From Anoxybacillus amylolyticus (lineage in GTDB: Bacteria > Bacillota > Bacilli > Bacillales > Anoxybacillaceae), in the NCBI RefSeq assembly GCF_001634285.1, contig NZ_CP015438.1, positions 729,501-793,500 on the forward strand: a stretch of DNA of 64,000 nt, read 5' to 3'. Below are positions 32,711-41,310 of this stretch, piece after piece. Made by a program: the position numbers and the translations under genes. Within the stretch, counting starts at the first letter, position 1, and each line of letters opens with the position of its first letter. The notes under the pieces are model-generated. The model was not told the DNA's origin. It saw nothing but the letters and a program-made list of their open reading frames with translations, and ran no database searches.

Positions 32711-34598
32711 GTGCGTCCGGCATGGGTGTAGTCTATAGGGTGAAAGTCCCGAACTGCGAAGGCAGAAGTAGCAGTTAGCTTAACGCAAGGGTGTCCGTGG
32801 TGACGCGGAATCTGAAGGAAGCGAGCGGCAAACTTCCGGTCTGAGGAACACGAACTTCATAAGAGGCTAGGTATCATTGGGTGAGTTTGCGCGACAAAAC
32901 AAAGCCCTTTCTGCCGAAGGTGATATCGAGTAAATGAAGCAGATGGATGGAAGGAAAGACTGCACTCTTACCCGGGGAGGTCTGATTGGAATGCCGAGTT
33001 CCCTTGGCAACCTATCCAGTGATGGATAGCTGAACAATCAGAAGTCAGCAGAGGTCATAGTACCATCCTTGCTCGAGAAAGGGTGGGAAGGACTGAACCA
33101 TGAAGAGAGAACGAAATCTACGCATTCAGTACCTGTGAAGAACACAGACAATCCGAAAGGACTTACTTAGAGGAGGAAGCGGTGAATCCCGTGGGGGACT
33201 CTAAGAGGGTGGAGCAGGAACTGGCATAAGGAGAACCTTCGTTCACGTAGAAAGGGAAGCGAAGATGTTAATGGAACGAATCTTGTCACGTGGAAATCTT
33301 CTAACGGCGCTCAAACGAGTGGAACAAAATAAAGGAAGTCACGGCATCGATGGAATGTCCGTAAAAGACCTACGAAGACATCTCTATGAAAACTGGGACT
33401 CCCTCCGGGAAGAGTTAAGAACAGGAACCTACCAACCTGCACCCGTACGTCGTGTCGAAATCCCGAAACCAAATGGCGGAGTGAGGATGTTAGGAATACC
33501 TACCGTGACAGATCGTTTCATTCAACAAGCAATCGCTCAAGTGTTAACCCCAATCTTTGACCCAACCTTTTCGGAAAATAGTTATGGGTTTCGTCCGAAT
33601 CGGAGGGCTCATGATGCGGTAAGGAAGGCGAAAGAATATATCAAAGAGGGTTACCGCTGGGTGGTCGATATAGACTTAGAGAAATTCTTTGATAAAGTCA
33701 ATCACGACCAATTGATGGGGATACTCGCCAAGCGAATCGAAGACCGCATCCTACTGAAGTTGATACGAAAATATCTTCAATCAGGAGTCATGATAAATGG
33801 GGTTGTCCAAATAACGGAAGAAGGAACACCGCAGGGAGGACCGCTTAGTCCACTTCTATCCAACATTCTCCTAGACCAATTGGACAAAGAGTTGGAAGCA
33901 AGGGGGCACCAATTTGTCCGATATGCGGATGACTGCAACATCTATGTGAAGTCATGGAAAGCAGGACAGCGTGTGATGAAATCGGTATCGACCTTCCTCG
34001 AACAGCACCTAAAATTGAAGGTAAACAGAGAGAAATCAGCAGTAGACCGTCCGTGGAAACGGAAGTTTCTAGGGTTCAGTTTCACCTTTCACAAAGATCC
34101 AAAGGTGCGAATAGCCAAAGAAAGCATGGAACGGCTGAAAAGAAAAATACGAGAAATAACTTCTCGGTCGAAGCCTTATCCGATGGAAGTAAGGGTGGAA
34201 AGACTGAACCAATACCTCACAGGATGGTGCGGATACTTCGCGCTAGCAGATACCCCGAGCAAATTCAAAGAAATAGACGAGTGGATAAGAAGAAGGCTGA
34301 GAATGTGTGAATGGAAACAATGGAAGAAACCTAAAACAAGAGTTAGAAAGCTGATTGGATTAGGGATTCCAGAATACAAAGCATACGAATGGGGAAACAC
34401 CAGAAAGAAATACTGGCGAATCGCCCACAGCCCAATTCTACACAAAACCCTCGACAACTCCTATTGGAGCCAACGAGGGCTGAAAAGTCTGTATAATCGC
34501 TACGAATTTCTGCGTCAATCTTAGTGGAACCGCCGTATACCGAACGGTACGTACGGTGGTGTGAGAGGTCGGGGGTTAATCACCCCCTCCTACTCGAT
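32711..34598 (+). mobile_element. Group IIC intron, complete
   Basis: The 5' end is GTGCG at 32711. A ~550-nt structured ribozyme part precedes the RT gene. Domain V at 34529-34560 (ACCGCCGTATACC / GGTACGTACGGTGGT) has the CGC catalytic triad of class C rather than AGC. Domain VI with GGGGG/CCCCC follows to about 34598 (CTACTCGAT). Insertion after an intrinsic terminator agrees with class C behaviour. All parts seem intact, so it may be mobile. Confidence 0.88.
33265..34524 (+). CDS. ltrA: Group II intron reverse transcriptase/maturase
   Basis: 419 residues, similar throughout to thermostable group IIC RTs such as that of G. stearothermophilus. RT motifs are VRRVEIPKPNGG, GIPTVTDRFIQQAIAQ, YGFRPNRRAHDAV, DIDLEKFFDKVNHD, EEGTPQGGPLSPLLSNILLD and the catalytic YADD in FVRYADDCNIYVKS. 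The maturase X/thumb domain follows (NQYLTGWCGYFALADTPS). It lacks a C-terminal HNH endonuclease, as expected for class C. It lies in ribozyme domain IV. The start ATG 33265 has AAGGGAAGCGAAG before it. Confidence 0.95.
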   Translation: MLMERILSRGNLLTALKRVEQNKGSHGIDGMSVKDLRRHLYENWDSLREELRTGTYQPAPVRRVEIPKPNGGVRMLGIPTVTDRFIQQAIAQVLTPIFDPTFSENSYGFRPNRRAHDAVRKAKEYIKEGYRWVVDIDLEKFFDKVNHDQLMGILAKRIEDRILLKLIRKYLQSGVMINGVVQITEEGTPQGGPLSPLLSNILLDQLDKELEARGHQFVRYADDCNIYVKSWKAGQRVMKSVSTFLEQHLKLKVNREKSAVDRPWKRKFLGFSFTFHKDPKVRIAKESMERLKRKIREITSRSKPYPMEVRVERLNQYLTGWCGYFALADTPSKFKEIDEWIRRRLRMCEWKQWKKPKTRVRKLIGLGIPEYKAYEWGNTRKKYWRIAHSPILHKTLDNSYWSQRGLKSLYNRYEFLRQS

Positions 34599-35255
34599 TG
34601 CCTTAATAAGACGAATGCTAGAAATAGCTGCTTCGTGTTCAATTGAACGTCTAGAAAGAAGATCTAAAATTCGTTCGTGCTTTTCCATGTTTTGTTCTAT
34701 TTTCTTAACAATTTCATTCGTCTCAAGCACTGCTTGTTGAACAAAGATAAACTCTTGCTTCGTAACCATGTTGGCTCTAATGTCTTCGAGCTCTTGTTTT
34801 GTCGCCATGTTGGCTCTAATGTCTTCGAGCTCTTGTTTTGTTGCCATGTTGGCTTTAATGTCTTCGAGCTCTTGTTTTGTTGCCATGTTGGCTTTAATGT
34901 CTTCGAGCTCTTGTTTTGTTGCCATGTTGGCTTTAATGTCTTCGAGCTCTTGTTTTGTCGCCATGTTGGCTTTAATGTCCTCAAGCTCTGTTGTGAAGTC
35001 CTGCTTTACTTCTCCCAGTTCTTGTTTCGTCGCCATATTTGCTTTAATATCTTCCAATTCTTTTGTGAAACTGTTCTTCACATCTTCGAGCTCTTGTTTT
35101 GTTGCCATGTTGGCTTTAATGTCCTCAAGCTCTGTTGTGAAGTTCTGCTTTACTTCTTCCAGCTCCTGCTTTGTTGCCATGTTCGTTTTGATGTCGCTTA
35201 CTTCATGTTCAATAATTTGGAGCTTGTCCAAAATTTTCTGCAATATCACTTCCAA
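34590..35255 (-). CDS. Coiled-coil protein with 13-residue tandem repeats
   Basis: 221 residues from TTG 35255 (LEVILQKILDKLQIIEHEV), which has AAGGAGGG seven bases upstream. Residues ~25-165 consist of ~13-residue units of consensus DIKANMATKQELE, some extended to 26 by V(K/D)xxFTTELE, followed by a heptad coiled coil (NEIVKKIEQNMEKHERILDL). It has no signal or membrane segment. The last codons and stop lie inside the 3' end of the group II intron, so the original C-terminus may have been altered. Similar repeat proteins occur in Bacillaceae without known function. Confidence 0.75.
   Translation of the reverse strand: MEVILQKILDKLQIIEHEVSDIKTNMATKQELEEVKQNFTTELEDIKANMATKQELEDVKNSFTKELEDIKANMATKQELGEVKQDFTTELEDIKANMATKQELEDIKANMATKQELEDIKANMATKQELEDIKANMATKQELEDIRANMATKQELEDIRANMVTKQEFIFVQQAVLETNEIVKKIEQNMEKHERILDLLSRRSIEHEAAISSIRLIKAIE
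34769..34980. repeat. 39-bp tandem repeat array
   Basis: Five to six near-identical 39-bp units (TTGGCTTTAATGTCTTCGAG... on the plus strand), encoding DIKANMATKQELE on the minus strand. A degenerate continuation runs to about 35180. Near-identity between the central units indicates recent unequal crossover or slippage. Confidence 0.9.
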
Positions 35256-35485
35256 AGAAATCCCTCCTTCTACGAAAAATACACGATGGTAACCATGGAA
35301 AAGCGGCGTGTGGTGATGAATCGCTCCTTTCTTTGAGAAATGGGGAAACGAGCGTGTAGAGTAAGTGATTGAGGAAAAAGATGGTGTTGTCGTGCAGAAC
35401 GTGTGGAGATAATCGTTTCCCATCCATATTATAAATGATTCACAGAAATTTGAAAATAACGTTTTGGGCATAGATTGTGTATGTG

Positions 35486-35872
35486 TCATTGTCGCTTCGT
35501 TAATATACGAATTAATTGCGCTACAACACCGAAAACGATGCCGAGCCCTGCAACAAAAAGAAAGGAAATGATGCTTGTTAAATCACTCCACCCGTCATTT
35601 GCTCGCGTCCATGAAAGGTAAAGTAAATAAAAGACTCCTCCTGCATAAAAGGTAAGTGAAACGGAGAAGTAAGTTGTCCCACCGAAAAAACCGCCAATTC
35701 CAGCTGCAATGGCTAAAAGGAGTGAAATAAGCGAAAAAGCAGTAACATTTTTTGAATCGATTTCCATATGCAACATAAAACGCGACAATAAAAGTACAAT
35801 AAATAGTAGAAGAAAAATGCCACCGGTTAACCAAACCCAACGGAAGGGAAATTTAGGAAGAAGTTTGAGCAT
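35486..35872 (-). CDS. Four-helix membrane protein, YesK-like
   Basis: 128 residues from ATG 35872 after AAAGGAGTGAC. Four hydrophobic helices (about residues 15-37, 47-67, 73-90 and 100-122), with little soluble sequence and a basic C-terminus (RILTKRQ). Resembles YesK-type small membrane proteins of Bacillus; function unknown. The 230 bp between it and the coiled-coil gene contain no further gene that I can support. Confidence 0.65.
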   Translation of the reverse strand: MLKLLPKFPFRWVWLTGGIFLLLFIVLLLSRFMLHMEIDSKNVTAFSLISLLLAIAAGIGGFFGGTTYFSVSLTFYAGGVFYLLYLSWTRANDGWSDLTSIISFLFVAGLGIVFGVVAQLIRILTKRQ

Positions 35873-35955
35873 GTTTGTCACTCCTTTACAACGAGTTGCT
35901 TTCACTATATCATAAAACGAAAGCGTTTACGAATCAAAAAGGTGGGAAGAAGATA

Positions 35956-36642
35956 ATGAAACGAAAATGGCTGCTTGTCAGTATTTTTCTGGTGACTGTC
36001 ATTTCTGGCTGCACGAATAAGACAAATGACGGCGTACAAATAAATGCATTAAAAGCGCAAGTGAAAGAACAACAAAAAGTCATCCATGAACTTAAACAAG
36101 AAAACGAAAAATTGACGAAAAAAATGTCCGAACAACACGTGAACAAGGATGTGCTGCATACGGCGCTTGATGTAGTAACAGCACTTCAAGCAAAAGACAT
36201 GAAAAAAGTAGCGACATACGTTCATCCAGAAAAAGGAGTGCGTTTTAGCCCGTACGGTCATGTTAACCCCGACAGCGACGTTGTTTTTAAGAAAACCGAA
36301 CTTCCTTCTTTAATGGAAAGCAAGCATATTTATCATTTTGGTACGTTTGACGGTTCCGGACAGCCGATTGACATGACATTCCAAGACTATTTTCATAAAT
36401 TTGTATATGATGTTGATTTTGCTAACCCGCATATAATTGGGAACAATGTGGTGATCGGGAAGGGAAATACAATAGAAAACATTCATGACGTATACCCGAA
36501 CGCCGTATTTGTCGAGTTTCATTTTACCGGTTTTGATAAGCAATATAACGGAATGGATTGGAGAAGCTTACGGCTTGTATTGGAAAAACAAGGAGAAACA
36601 TGGTATTTAGTGGGGATTGTTCACGATCAATGGACGATTTAA
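35956..36642 (+). CDS. Lipoprotein of unknown function
   Basis: 228 residues from ATG 35956, preceded by GGTGGGAAGAAG. Lipoprotein signal peptide MKRKWLLVSIFLVTVISGC with the lipobox Cys at 19. A short coiled coil (VKEQQKVIHELKQENEKLTK) follows, then a soluble domain with HPEKGVRFSPYGHVN and a C-terminal beta-rich part ending WYLVGIVHDQWTI. Probably anchored on the outer face of the membrane. I recognise it as a conserved Bacillaceae type but cannot name a function. Confidence 0.8.
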   Translation: MKRKWLLVSIFLVTVISGCTNKTNDGVQINALKAQVKEQQKVIHELKQENEKLTKKMSEQHVNKDVLHTALDVVTALQAKDMKKVATYVHPEKGVRFSPYGHVNPDSDVVFKKTELPSLMESKHIYHFGTFDGSGQPIDMTFQDYFHKFVYDVDFANPHIIGNNVVIGKGNTIENIHDVYPNAVFVEFHFTGFDKQYNGMDWRSLRLVLEKQGETWYLVGIVHDQWTI

Positions 36643-36673
36643 AAAAGGGTGCCCTAAGGACACCCTTTTATTT
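36640..36673. terminator. Bidirectional terminator
   Basis: AAAAGGGTG pairs with CACCCTTTT around CCCTAAGGA. It separates the convergent lipoprotein and CoA-disulfide reductase genes. Confidence 0.85.
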
Positions 36674-38314
36674 CGCCCTAAATACGGAGGAGTACAATTT
36701 GTAGCCGCCATCTAAGTTTTTCGCGACAAATCCGTTTTCTTGCAAAATACGAGTGGCTAAATAGCCGCGTAGTCCAACTTGGCAAGTGACATAAATCGGT
36801 TGGTCGTTCGGTAATTCATGCAATCGCTCGCGAAGTTCGTCGAGCGGAATGTTGACAGACCCATCGATAGCGCCGCGTGCCACTTCCAGTGGGGTGCGGA
36901 CATCGACGAGGAAGCCACCGCTAGCCACAATGTCATCAATTTCGTGCCATTGTACCGTCCCAATACCGTCCATCACATTCGATGCTACGTACCCAGCCAT
37001 ATTTACCGGGTCTTTCGCAGAGGAGAACGGAGGCGCATAAGCAAGTTCTAAATCTGGCAATTCGCGAACAGTCAATCCACCTTTAATAGCAGTAGCAATG
37101 ACATCAATACGTTTGTCCACCCCATCTTTTCCAACCGCCTGTGCTCCGTAAATTTTTCCTGTTTGTTTATCGAAAATGAGCTTTAGCGTCATTTGCTGGG
37201 CGTTTGGATAATAGCTTGCATGGCTCATTGGATGAATGTGGACGACTTCGTACGGAATGCCGAGCTGTTTTAACGTTTTTTCGTTATTTCCTGTCACCGC
37301 AACCGTTAAATCAAACACTTTCGCAATTGCTGTTCCGAGCGTACCATTATATTTTACATCGATTCCGTGAATATGGTCGGCAACGAGCCGCCCTTGCCGG
37401 TTTGCCGGCCACGCGAGCGGAACGAACGTTTCAAAACCGTGAATGTAGTTTTTCACTTCAATCGCATCGCCAATCGCGTAAATGTTCGGGTCGGACGTTT
37501 GTAAATGCTCATTCACTTTAATTGTACCGCGGATGCCTAATTCAAGCCCTGCTTCTTTTGCTAGTTGACTTTCTGGCTGCACCCCAATGGCTAAAATAAT
37601 CATATCGGTATCAATCACTTGCCCGCTCGTTAAGACGATGCGGCGACCGTTATTTTCAAGCGATTGTACGCCATCTTCTAACATAAGTTGAATACCGTGT
37701 TCTTTCATGTGCGTATGCACAATCGCTGCCATTTCATAGTCGATTGGCGGCATTACTTGATTTGCCCGTTCGATGAGTGTAACGTTTACCCCGCGTTCGG
37801 CTAAGTTTTCAGCCATTTCGACGCCGATGAATCCACCGCCGATGACGACAGCGTGTTTTGGCTGTTGTTGATCGACGTATGCCTTAATTTTATCTGTATC
37901 TGGCACGTTGCGAAGTGTGAAGAGCGCGTCGGCTGTCTCGCTGCCTGGAATTGGCGGCACAATTGGCTTTGCGCCAGGGGATAAAATGAGTACATCGTAT
38001 GTTTCTTCGTACTCTTCTCCTGACAAGACATGCTTCACGGCAACCGTTTTGCGGTCGCGATGAATGGCCGTCACTTCGCTAAAGTTGCGAATATCAAGTT
38101 TAAACCGTTTGGACATGCCTTCGACCGTCTGCACTAATAGTTTTTTCCGGTCGGTAATGACTTCGCCAATATAATACGGCAATCCGCAATTGGCGAAAGA
38201 AATATATTCCCCACGTTCAAACATAACGATCTCATATTTTTCGCTTAACCGGCGCAAACGCGCTGCGGCGGTAGCTCCCCCTGCAACTCCGCCGACGATA
38301 ACCATTTTTTTCAT
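36668..38314 (-). CDS. cdr: CoA-disulfide reductase with C-terminal rhodanese domain
   Basis: 548-residue fusion enzyme. The N-terminal FAD/NAD(P)H disulfide reductase has the FAD motif VIVGGVAGGATAAARLRRL, active Cys in YISFANCGLPYYIG, NAD motif HAVVIGGGFIGVEMAENLAE and FAD motif NIYAIGDAIEV. The C-terminal rhodanese domain (~460-548) has its persulfide Cys in IYVTCQVGLRGYLA. Such CoADR-RHD proteins reduce CoA-S-S or CoA-persulfides/polysulfides. RBS GGGAGGGG before ATG 38314. It follows a rhodanese-like membrane protein by 22 bp, and a CstR-like operator precedes the pair, consistent with sulfide/persulfide control. Confidence 0.92.
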   Translation of the reverse strand: MKKMVIVGGVAGGATAAARLRRLSEKYEIVMFERGEYISFANCGLPYYIGEVITDRKKLLVQTVEGMSKRFKLDIRNFSEVTAIHRDRKTVAVKHVLSGEEYEETYDVLILSPGAKPIVPPIPGSETADALFTLRNVPDTDKIKAYVDQQQPKHAVVIGGGFIGVEMAENLAERGVNVTLIERANQVMPPIDYEMAAIVHTHMKEHGIQLMLEDGVQSLENNGRRIVLTSGQVIDTDMIILAIGVQPESQLAKEAGLELGIRGTIKVNEHLQTSDPNIYAIGDAIEVKNYIHGFETFVPLAWPANRQGRLVADHIHGIDVKYNGTLGTAIAKVFDLTVAVTGNNEKTLKQLGIPYEVVHIHPMSHASYYPNAQQMTLKLIFDKQTGKIYGAQAVGKDGVDKRIDVIATAIKGGLTVRELPDLELAYAPPFSSAKDPVNMAGYVASNVMDGIGTVQWHEIDDIVASGGFLVDVRTPLEVARGAIDGSVNIPLDELRERLHELPNDQPIYVTCQVGLRGYLATRILQENGFVAKNLDGGYKLYSSVFRAK

Positions 38315-38335
38315 TAGTAGCCCCTCCCATAAAAT

Positions 38336-38692
38336 TTATGCTGTTTTTATTGTTGGGTTGATTTCTAAGCAACATACTCCCTTTATTTGAAAACCGTATC
38401 GCTTCAACTTGCGTACCCCTAAATTTGTCGTAATCGCATCAGATGTAATCAAAATAACCTCTTTATAAGGAATTTGATGGTAATTACGCTTGATGTACGA
38501 TAGTGGCAAAGGAATTGCCGTTGGAACAGGAAGTGCCGTTGCCTCGTTATATTCGCGCAAGTCAATGACAGCAGCGTGTTTTATATTAGGTAGTTGCGTC
38601 TTTGAAATCATGGAAACGCCGCAAACTGGCACGTATCGTATATACAGCTCGTATATGATTGTACTAACAACTAGAGCAAGCAATAGTTCCAT
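38336..38692 (-). CDS. Membrane-anchored rhodanese-like protein without active Cys
   Basis: 118 residues: one N-terminal membrane helix (MELLLALVVSTIIYELYIRY) and a rhodanese fold with HAAVIDLREYNEATALPVP. The loop that normally holds CxxGxR reads ITSDAITTNLGVRKL, so the sulfur-carrying Cys is missing; other cysteines (GVCCLEI) are elsewhere. Likely binds partners or polysulfide rather than acting as a sulfurtransferase. First gene of the operon with cdr. Confidence 0.75.
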   Translation of the reverse strand: MELLLALVVSTIIYELYIRYVPVCGVSMISKTQLPNIKHAAVIDLREYNEATALPVPTAIPLPLSYIKRNYHQIPYKEVILITSDAITTNLGVRKLKRYGFQIKGVCCLEINPTIKTA

Positions 38693-38718
38693 GTCGCTGA
38701 ATACATCCCTCCATTCTT

Positions 38719-38761
38719 ATACCCCATAAGGTATATTAACAATTATTAGTTGATTTGTCAA
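38719..38761 (-). promoter_or_regulatory. Promoter with CstR/CsoR-like operator
   Basis: On the minus strand TTGACA (38756-38761), 17-bp spacer, TAATAT (38733-38738). The palindrome ATACCCCATAAGGTAT (38719-38734) overlaps the -10 and the start site. It resembles operators of CsoR-family persulfide sensors (CstR), which repress rhodanese/CoADR genes. No CstR gene lies in the window. Confidence 0.65.
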
Positions 38762-38855
38762 GGGTGTTTAAAAGTGCTTGTTTGTTTTCACCATATTTTC
38801 ACTTTTCTTTTTTACACTGAAACTAGAAAACGAAATGCAGCAAGGAGGAATAGTG

Positions 38856-40064
38856 ATGAACATGACACCGTATGAATACACGACACCACCAGTGAAAAAG
38901 CGAGGATTTTTCTCTGTTTTATCTGCTTCCATCATCGGAGCAGTGATTGGAAGTGGGGTGACGCTCTATGCCGCACCGCATGTAGGAATGCTATCTACAA
39001 AAGTGAAACAAACAGAAACTGCTTCAACGGAAACAAAGCAAGAAACAACACAAAATACTCTATCGCTTCAACAAACGGCTAGCACTGCAAACAATATGAT
39101 TACGGCCATCAATCAAGTAGCCGATGCAGTCGTTGGTGTTGTCAACATTCAAAAACAAATGGACTTTTTCTCTGGCTCTTCTTCCGAGCAAGAAGCTGGC
39201 ACTGGATCAGGCGTTATTTTTAAAAAAGAAGGGAATAGCGCCTACATTGTCACGAACAATCACGTCATTGAAGGGGCGAATAAAGTAGAAGTATCGCTTG
39301 GAAAAGGGAAACGTGTTCAAGCGACGGTTGTCGGTGCGGATCCGCTAACAGATTTAGCGGTATTAAAAATTGACGGAACACATGTGCAAAAAGTCGCTAG
39401 CTTTGGTGATTCGTCTGCCCTTCGTATCGGCGAGCCAGTCGCGGCAATTGGCAACCCGCTCGGCTTAGATTTGTCGCGAACAGTAACAGAAGGGATTGTC
39501 AGCGGTAAACGAACGATTCCTGTTTCAACATCGGCAGGGGAGTGGGAGTTGAACGTCATTCAAACCGATGCCGCGATTAACCCTGGCAATAGCGGCGGAG
39601 CATTGATTAATAGTGCTGGACAAGTTATCGGCATTAACAGTTTGAAAATTGCCCAAGAGGGGGTAGAGGGGCTAGGATTTGCCATCCCAATTCAAGATGC
39701 GAAACCAATTATTGAGCAGTTGATGCAATATGGAAAAATTAAACGCCCGTATCTTGGGGTCGGACTGCGAGATGTCAGCGAAATCCCAGCGGATGTTCGT
39801 TTTGAGCAACTTGGATTGCCAGAAAATGAAACGAACGGAGTCGTTGTCACAGCGGTAGAGGCCTCTTCGCCAGCTGCCAAAGCAGGGCTGCAAGCGAAGG
39901 ATGTTATTACAGCGATTAACGACACAACCGTTAACAACGTCAGCGAATTAAGAAAATACTTATATACGAATACAAAAGTTGGCGAAACTGTTCAACTCCA
40001 CATTTTACGTAACGGCAAACGCATGACAATCTCCCTTCAATTAAGTGAGCGGAATAATCAATAA
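38856..40064 (+). CDS. HtrA-like serine protease with PDZ domain
   Basis: 402 residues from ATG 38856 after AAGGAGG. A cytosolic tail of ~18 residues is followed by one membrane anchor (~20-45) and a trypsin-like domain with His in IVTNNHVIEGA, Asp in DPLTDLAVLKI and Ser in NPGNSGGALINS. A PDZ domain (~300-395) follows with RPYLGVGLRDVSEIP and AAKAGLQAKDVITAIN. Envelope quality-control protease of the HtrA/HtrB/YyxA group in Bacillus; exact paralogue not assigned. A terminator follows. Divergent from the rhodanese operon. Confidence 0.92.
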   Translation: MNMTPYEYTTPPVKKRGFFSVLSASIIGAVIGSGVTLYAAPHVGMLSTKVKQTETASTETKQETTQNTLSLQQTASTANNMITAINQVADAVVGVVNIQKQMDFFSGSSSEQEAGTGSGVIFKKEGNSAYIVTNNHVIEGANKVEVSLGKGKRVQATVVGADPLTDLAVLKIDGTHVQKVASFGDSSALRIGEPVAAIGNPLGLDLSRTVTEGIVSGKRTIPVSTSAGEWELNVIQTDAAINPGNSGGALINSAGQVIGINSLKIAQEGVEGLGFAIPIQDAKPIIEQLMQYGKIKRPYLGVGLRDVSEIPADVRFEQLGLPENETNGVVVTAVEASSPAAKAGLQAKDVITAINDTTVNNVSELRKYLYTNTKVGETVQLHILRNGKRMTISLQLSERNNQ

Positions 40065-40095
40065 AAAGAATACGGTCAAGACTCATTGTTTACCA

Positions 40096-40137
40096 AAAAA
40101 TCGCGGTCATCGTTTAGACGAATGGCCGCAATTTTTT
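40096..40137 (+). terminator. htrA terminator
   Basis: GCGGTCAT pairs with ATGGCCGC (one G-U), bracketed by A and T runs. Confidence 0.8.
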
Positions 40138-40227
40138 TAGGCATGAATGCATAGAAATAATAAAAAAGGAATTTTTTTACGTAAGTAGAATAGAAAAATA
40201 AAAGCGTTTAAATTTGGAGGTATGCCA

Positions 40228-40536
40228 ATGGAGTTTAAAAACTATGAAGAGTTTTGGCCGTTTTATTTATCGCAGCATCGCAAACGAGCAACGAGGGTTT
40301 GGCATTTTATCGGGACTAGTTTTGTGTTTATTTTTCTTGTCACGGCGGTTGTAACATGGAACGCTTGGTGGATATTAGCCGCTCCAGTCGTGGCGTATTC
40401 GTTTGCTTGGATTAGCCATTTCTTTATCGAAGGGAATAAGCCGGCGACGTTCGGCCATCCGCTTTGGTCGCTACGGGCAGATTTTCGGATGTATCGGCTC
40501 ATGTTGCTTGGAAAATTAGAAAAAGAACTAGAGTAG
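40228..40536 (+). CDS. DUF962 (Mpo1-like) membrane protein
   Basis: 102 residues from the second ATG (40228), seven bases after GGAGG. Family core YLSQHRKRATRVWHFIGTS, two membrane helices, and HFFIEGNKPATFGHPLWSL with the conserved His/Glu/Asn residues of the Mpo1/DUF962 family. Yeast Mpo1 is an Fe(II) dioxygenase in fatty-acid alpha-oxidation; the bacterial role is unproven. Confidence 0.85.
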   Translation: MEFKNYEEFWPFYLSQHRKRATRVWHFIGTSFVFIFLVTAVVTWNAWWILAAPVVAYSFAWISHFFIEGNKPATFGHPLWSLRADFRMYRLMLLGKLEKELE

Positions 40537-40609
40537 CGCAGCTTGTCTTCGAATGAGGCGCATGTGTAAAGCATATAGTAATAGTAGCAAAACGAAAGGA
40601 GTGAAGCGC

Positions 40610-41023
40610 ATGGTGACAAAACCAGCGGGCTTTTGGAAACGATTGCTTGCAAGTTTTTTAGACGGTCTTATTATCGGTATTCCGTTAAGCATTATTGGTT
40701 ATTTAATTACTGGAAAAGCAGAAGGAAATTGGTTCACTTCGCTCATGAATATCTTATACATGTGGCTTATCCCGGTTGCGTGGTCAGGGTATACAGTAGG
40801 GAAGAAAATCGTCGGCATTCGCATCGTGAAGGTAAACGGGGAGAAACTTGGCGTTGGCGCGATGTTTTTGCGCTCCTTTGTCGCCTACCTTATTTATGGG
40901 CTTACGCTAGGGATTGCTTTCTTAGTCAGTGCTATTATGGTAGCAGCTCGCGAAGATAAGCGAGCGATTCACGACTTCCTCGCGGGGACATACGTAACGA
41001 CCGAACCGAAAGTGAAGGAGTAA
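40610..41023 (+). CDS. RDD-family membrane protein
   Basis: 137 residues from ATG 40610 after AAAGGAGTG. RDD-type signature: PAGFWKRLLASFLDGLIIG (Arg and Asp of helix 1), TVGKKIVGIRIVKVNGEK, and the C-terminal DKRAIHDFLAGTYVV-like motif with Asp. Three membrane helices. Some RDD proteins act in ion transport; substrate unknown. Confidence 0.85.
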   Translation: MVTKPAGFWKRLLASFLDGLIIGIPLSIIGYLITGKAEGNWFTSLMNILYMWLIPVAWSGYTVGKKIVGIRIVKVNGEKLGVGAMFLRSFVAYLIYGLTLGIAFLVSAIMVAAREDKRAIHDFLAGTYVTTEPKVKE

Positions 41024-41087
41024 AAACGACAACAATTACAGGCGTGTTGATTAACCAATAAGAACCAGTTGGCATCGCTCTATTCCT

Positions 41088-41227
41088 AGCTTTTCTGCCG
41101 TTGTCGGCAAACGGTACGTTTGCCGACGGGCATGCTGTACGCATGCCCTCCTCGAACAATGAACGCTTTGCGGGCAAATGTCATTTGCCCGCCGGCGTTC
41201 TTGTTCGAGGGAAAAGGCAGAAAAGCT
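41088..41227. repeat. Four-way-junction palindromic element
   Basis: Nearly every base is paired. Outer stem AGCTTTTCTGCC (41088-41099) with GGCAGAAAAGCT (41216-41227). Arm A is GTCGGCAAAC/GTTTGCCGAC. Arm B is GGGCATGC/GCATGCCC. Long arm C is CCTCGAACAA/TTGTTCGAGG, then GAACGC/GCGTTC, then GCGGGCAAATG/CATTTGCCCGC. The arm order and the CGAACAA and CAAAT-CATTTG parts are shared with the 193-bp MITE, but most stem sequences differ. No coding frame. Target duplications could not be identified. Confidence 0.8.
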
Positions 41228-41310
41228 TGTGGTCAGCCATATGATTCTATATTTTTAGTAAAATAATGGATAATCAACACTCGTGCAACAATTATTTTGA
41301 TACACAAGGA

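Noticed and set aside
34769-34980. CRISPR-like regular repeats
   Set aside because: Units are contiguous 39-mers without spacers and encode a regular 13-residue protein repeat on the minus strand.
34677-35336. Long plus-strand open frame opposite the coiled-coil gene
   Set aside because: Mirror of the 39-bp repeats; Cys/Phe/Leu-rich nonsense composition, no start site signals.
41088-41227. tRNA or tRNA-like gene from its cloverleaf shape
   Set aside because: No CCA end, no T-loop or D-loop consensus and stems far too long; treated as a palindromic element.
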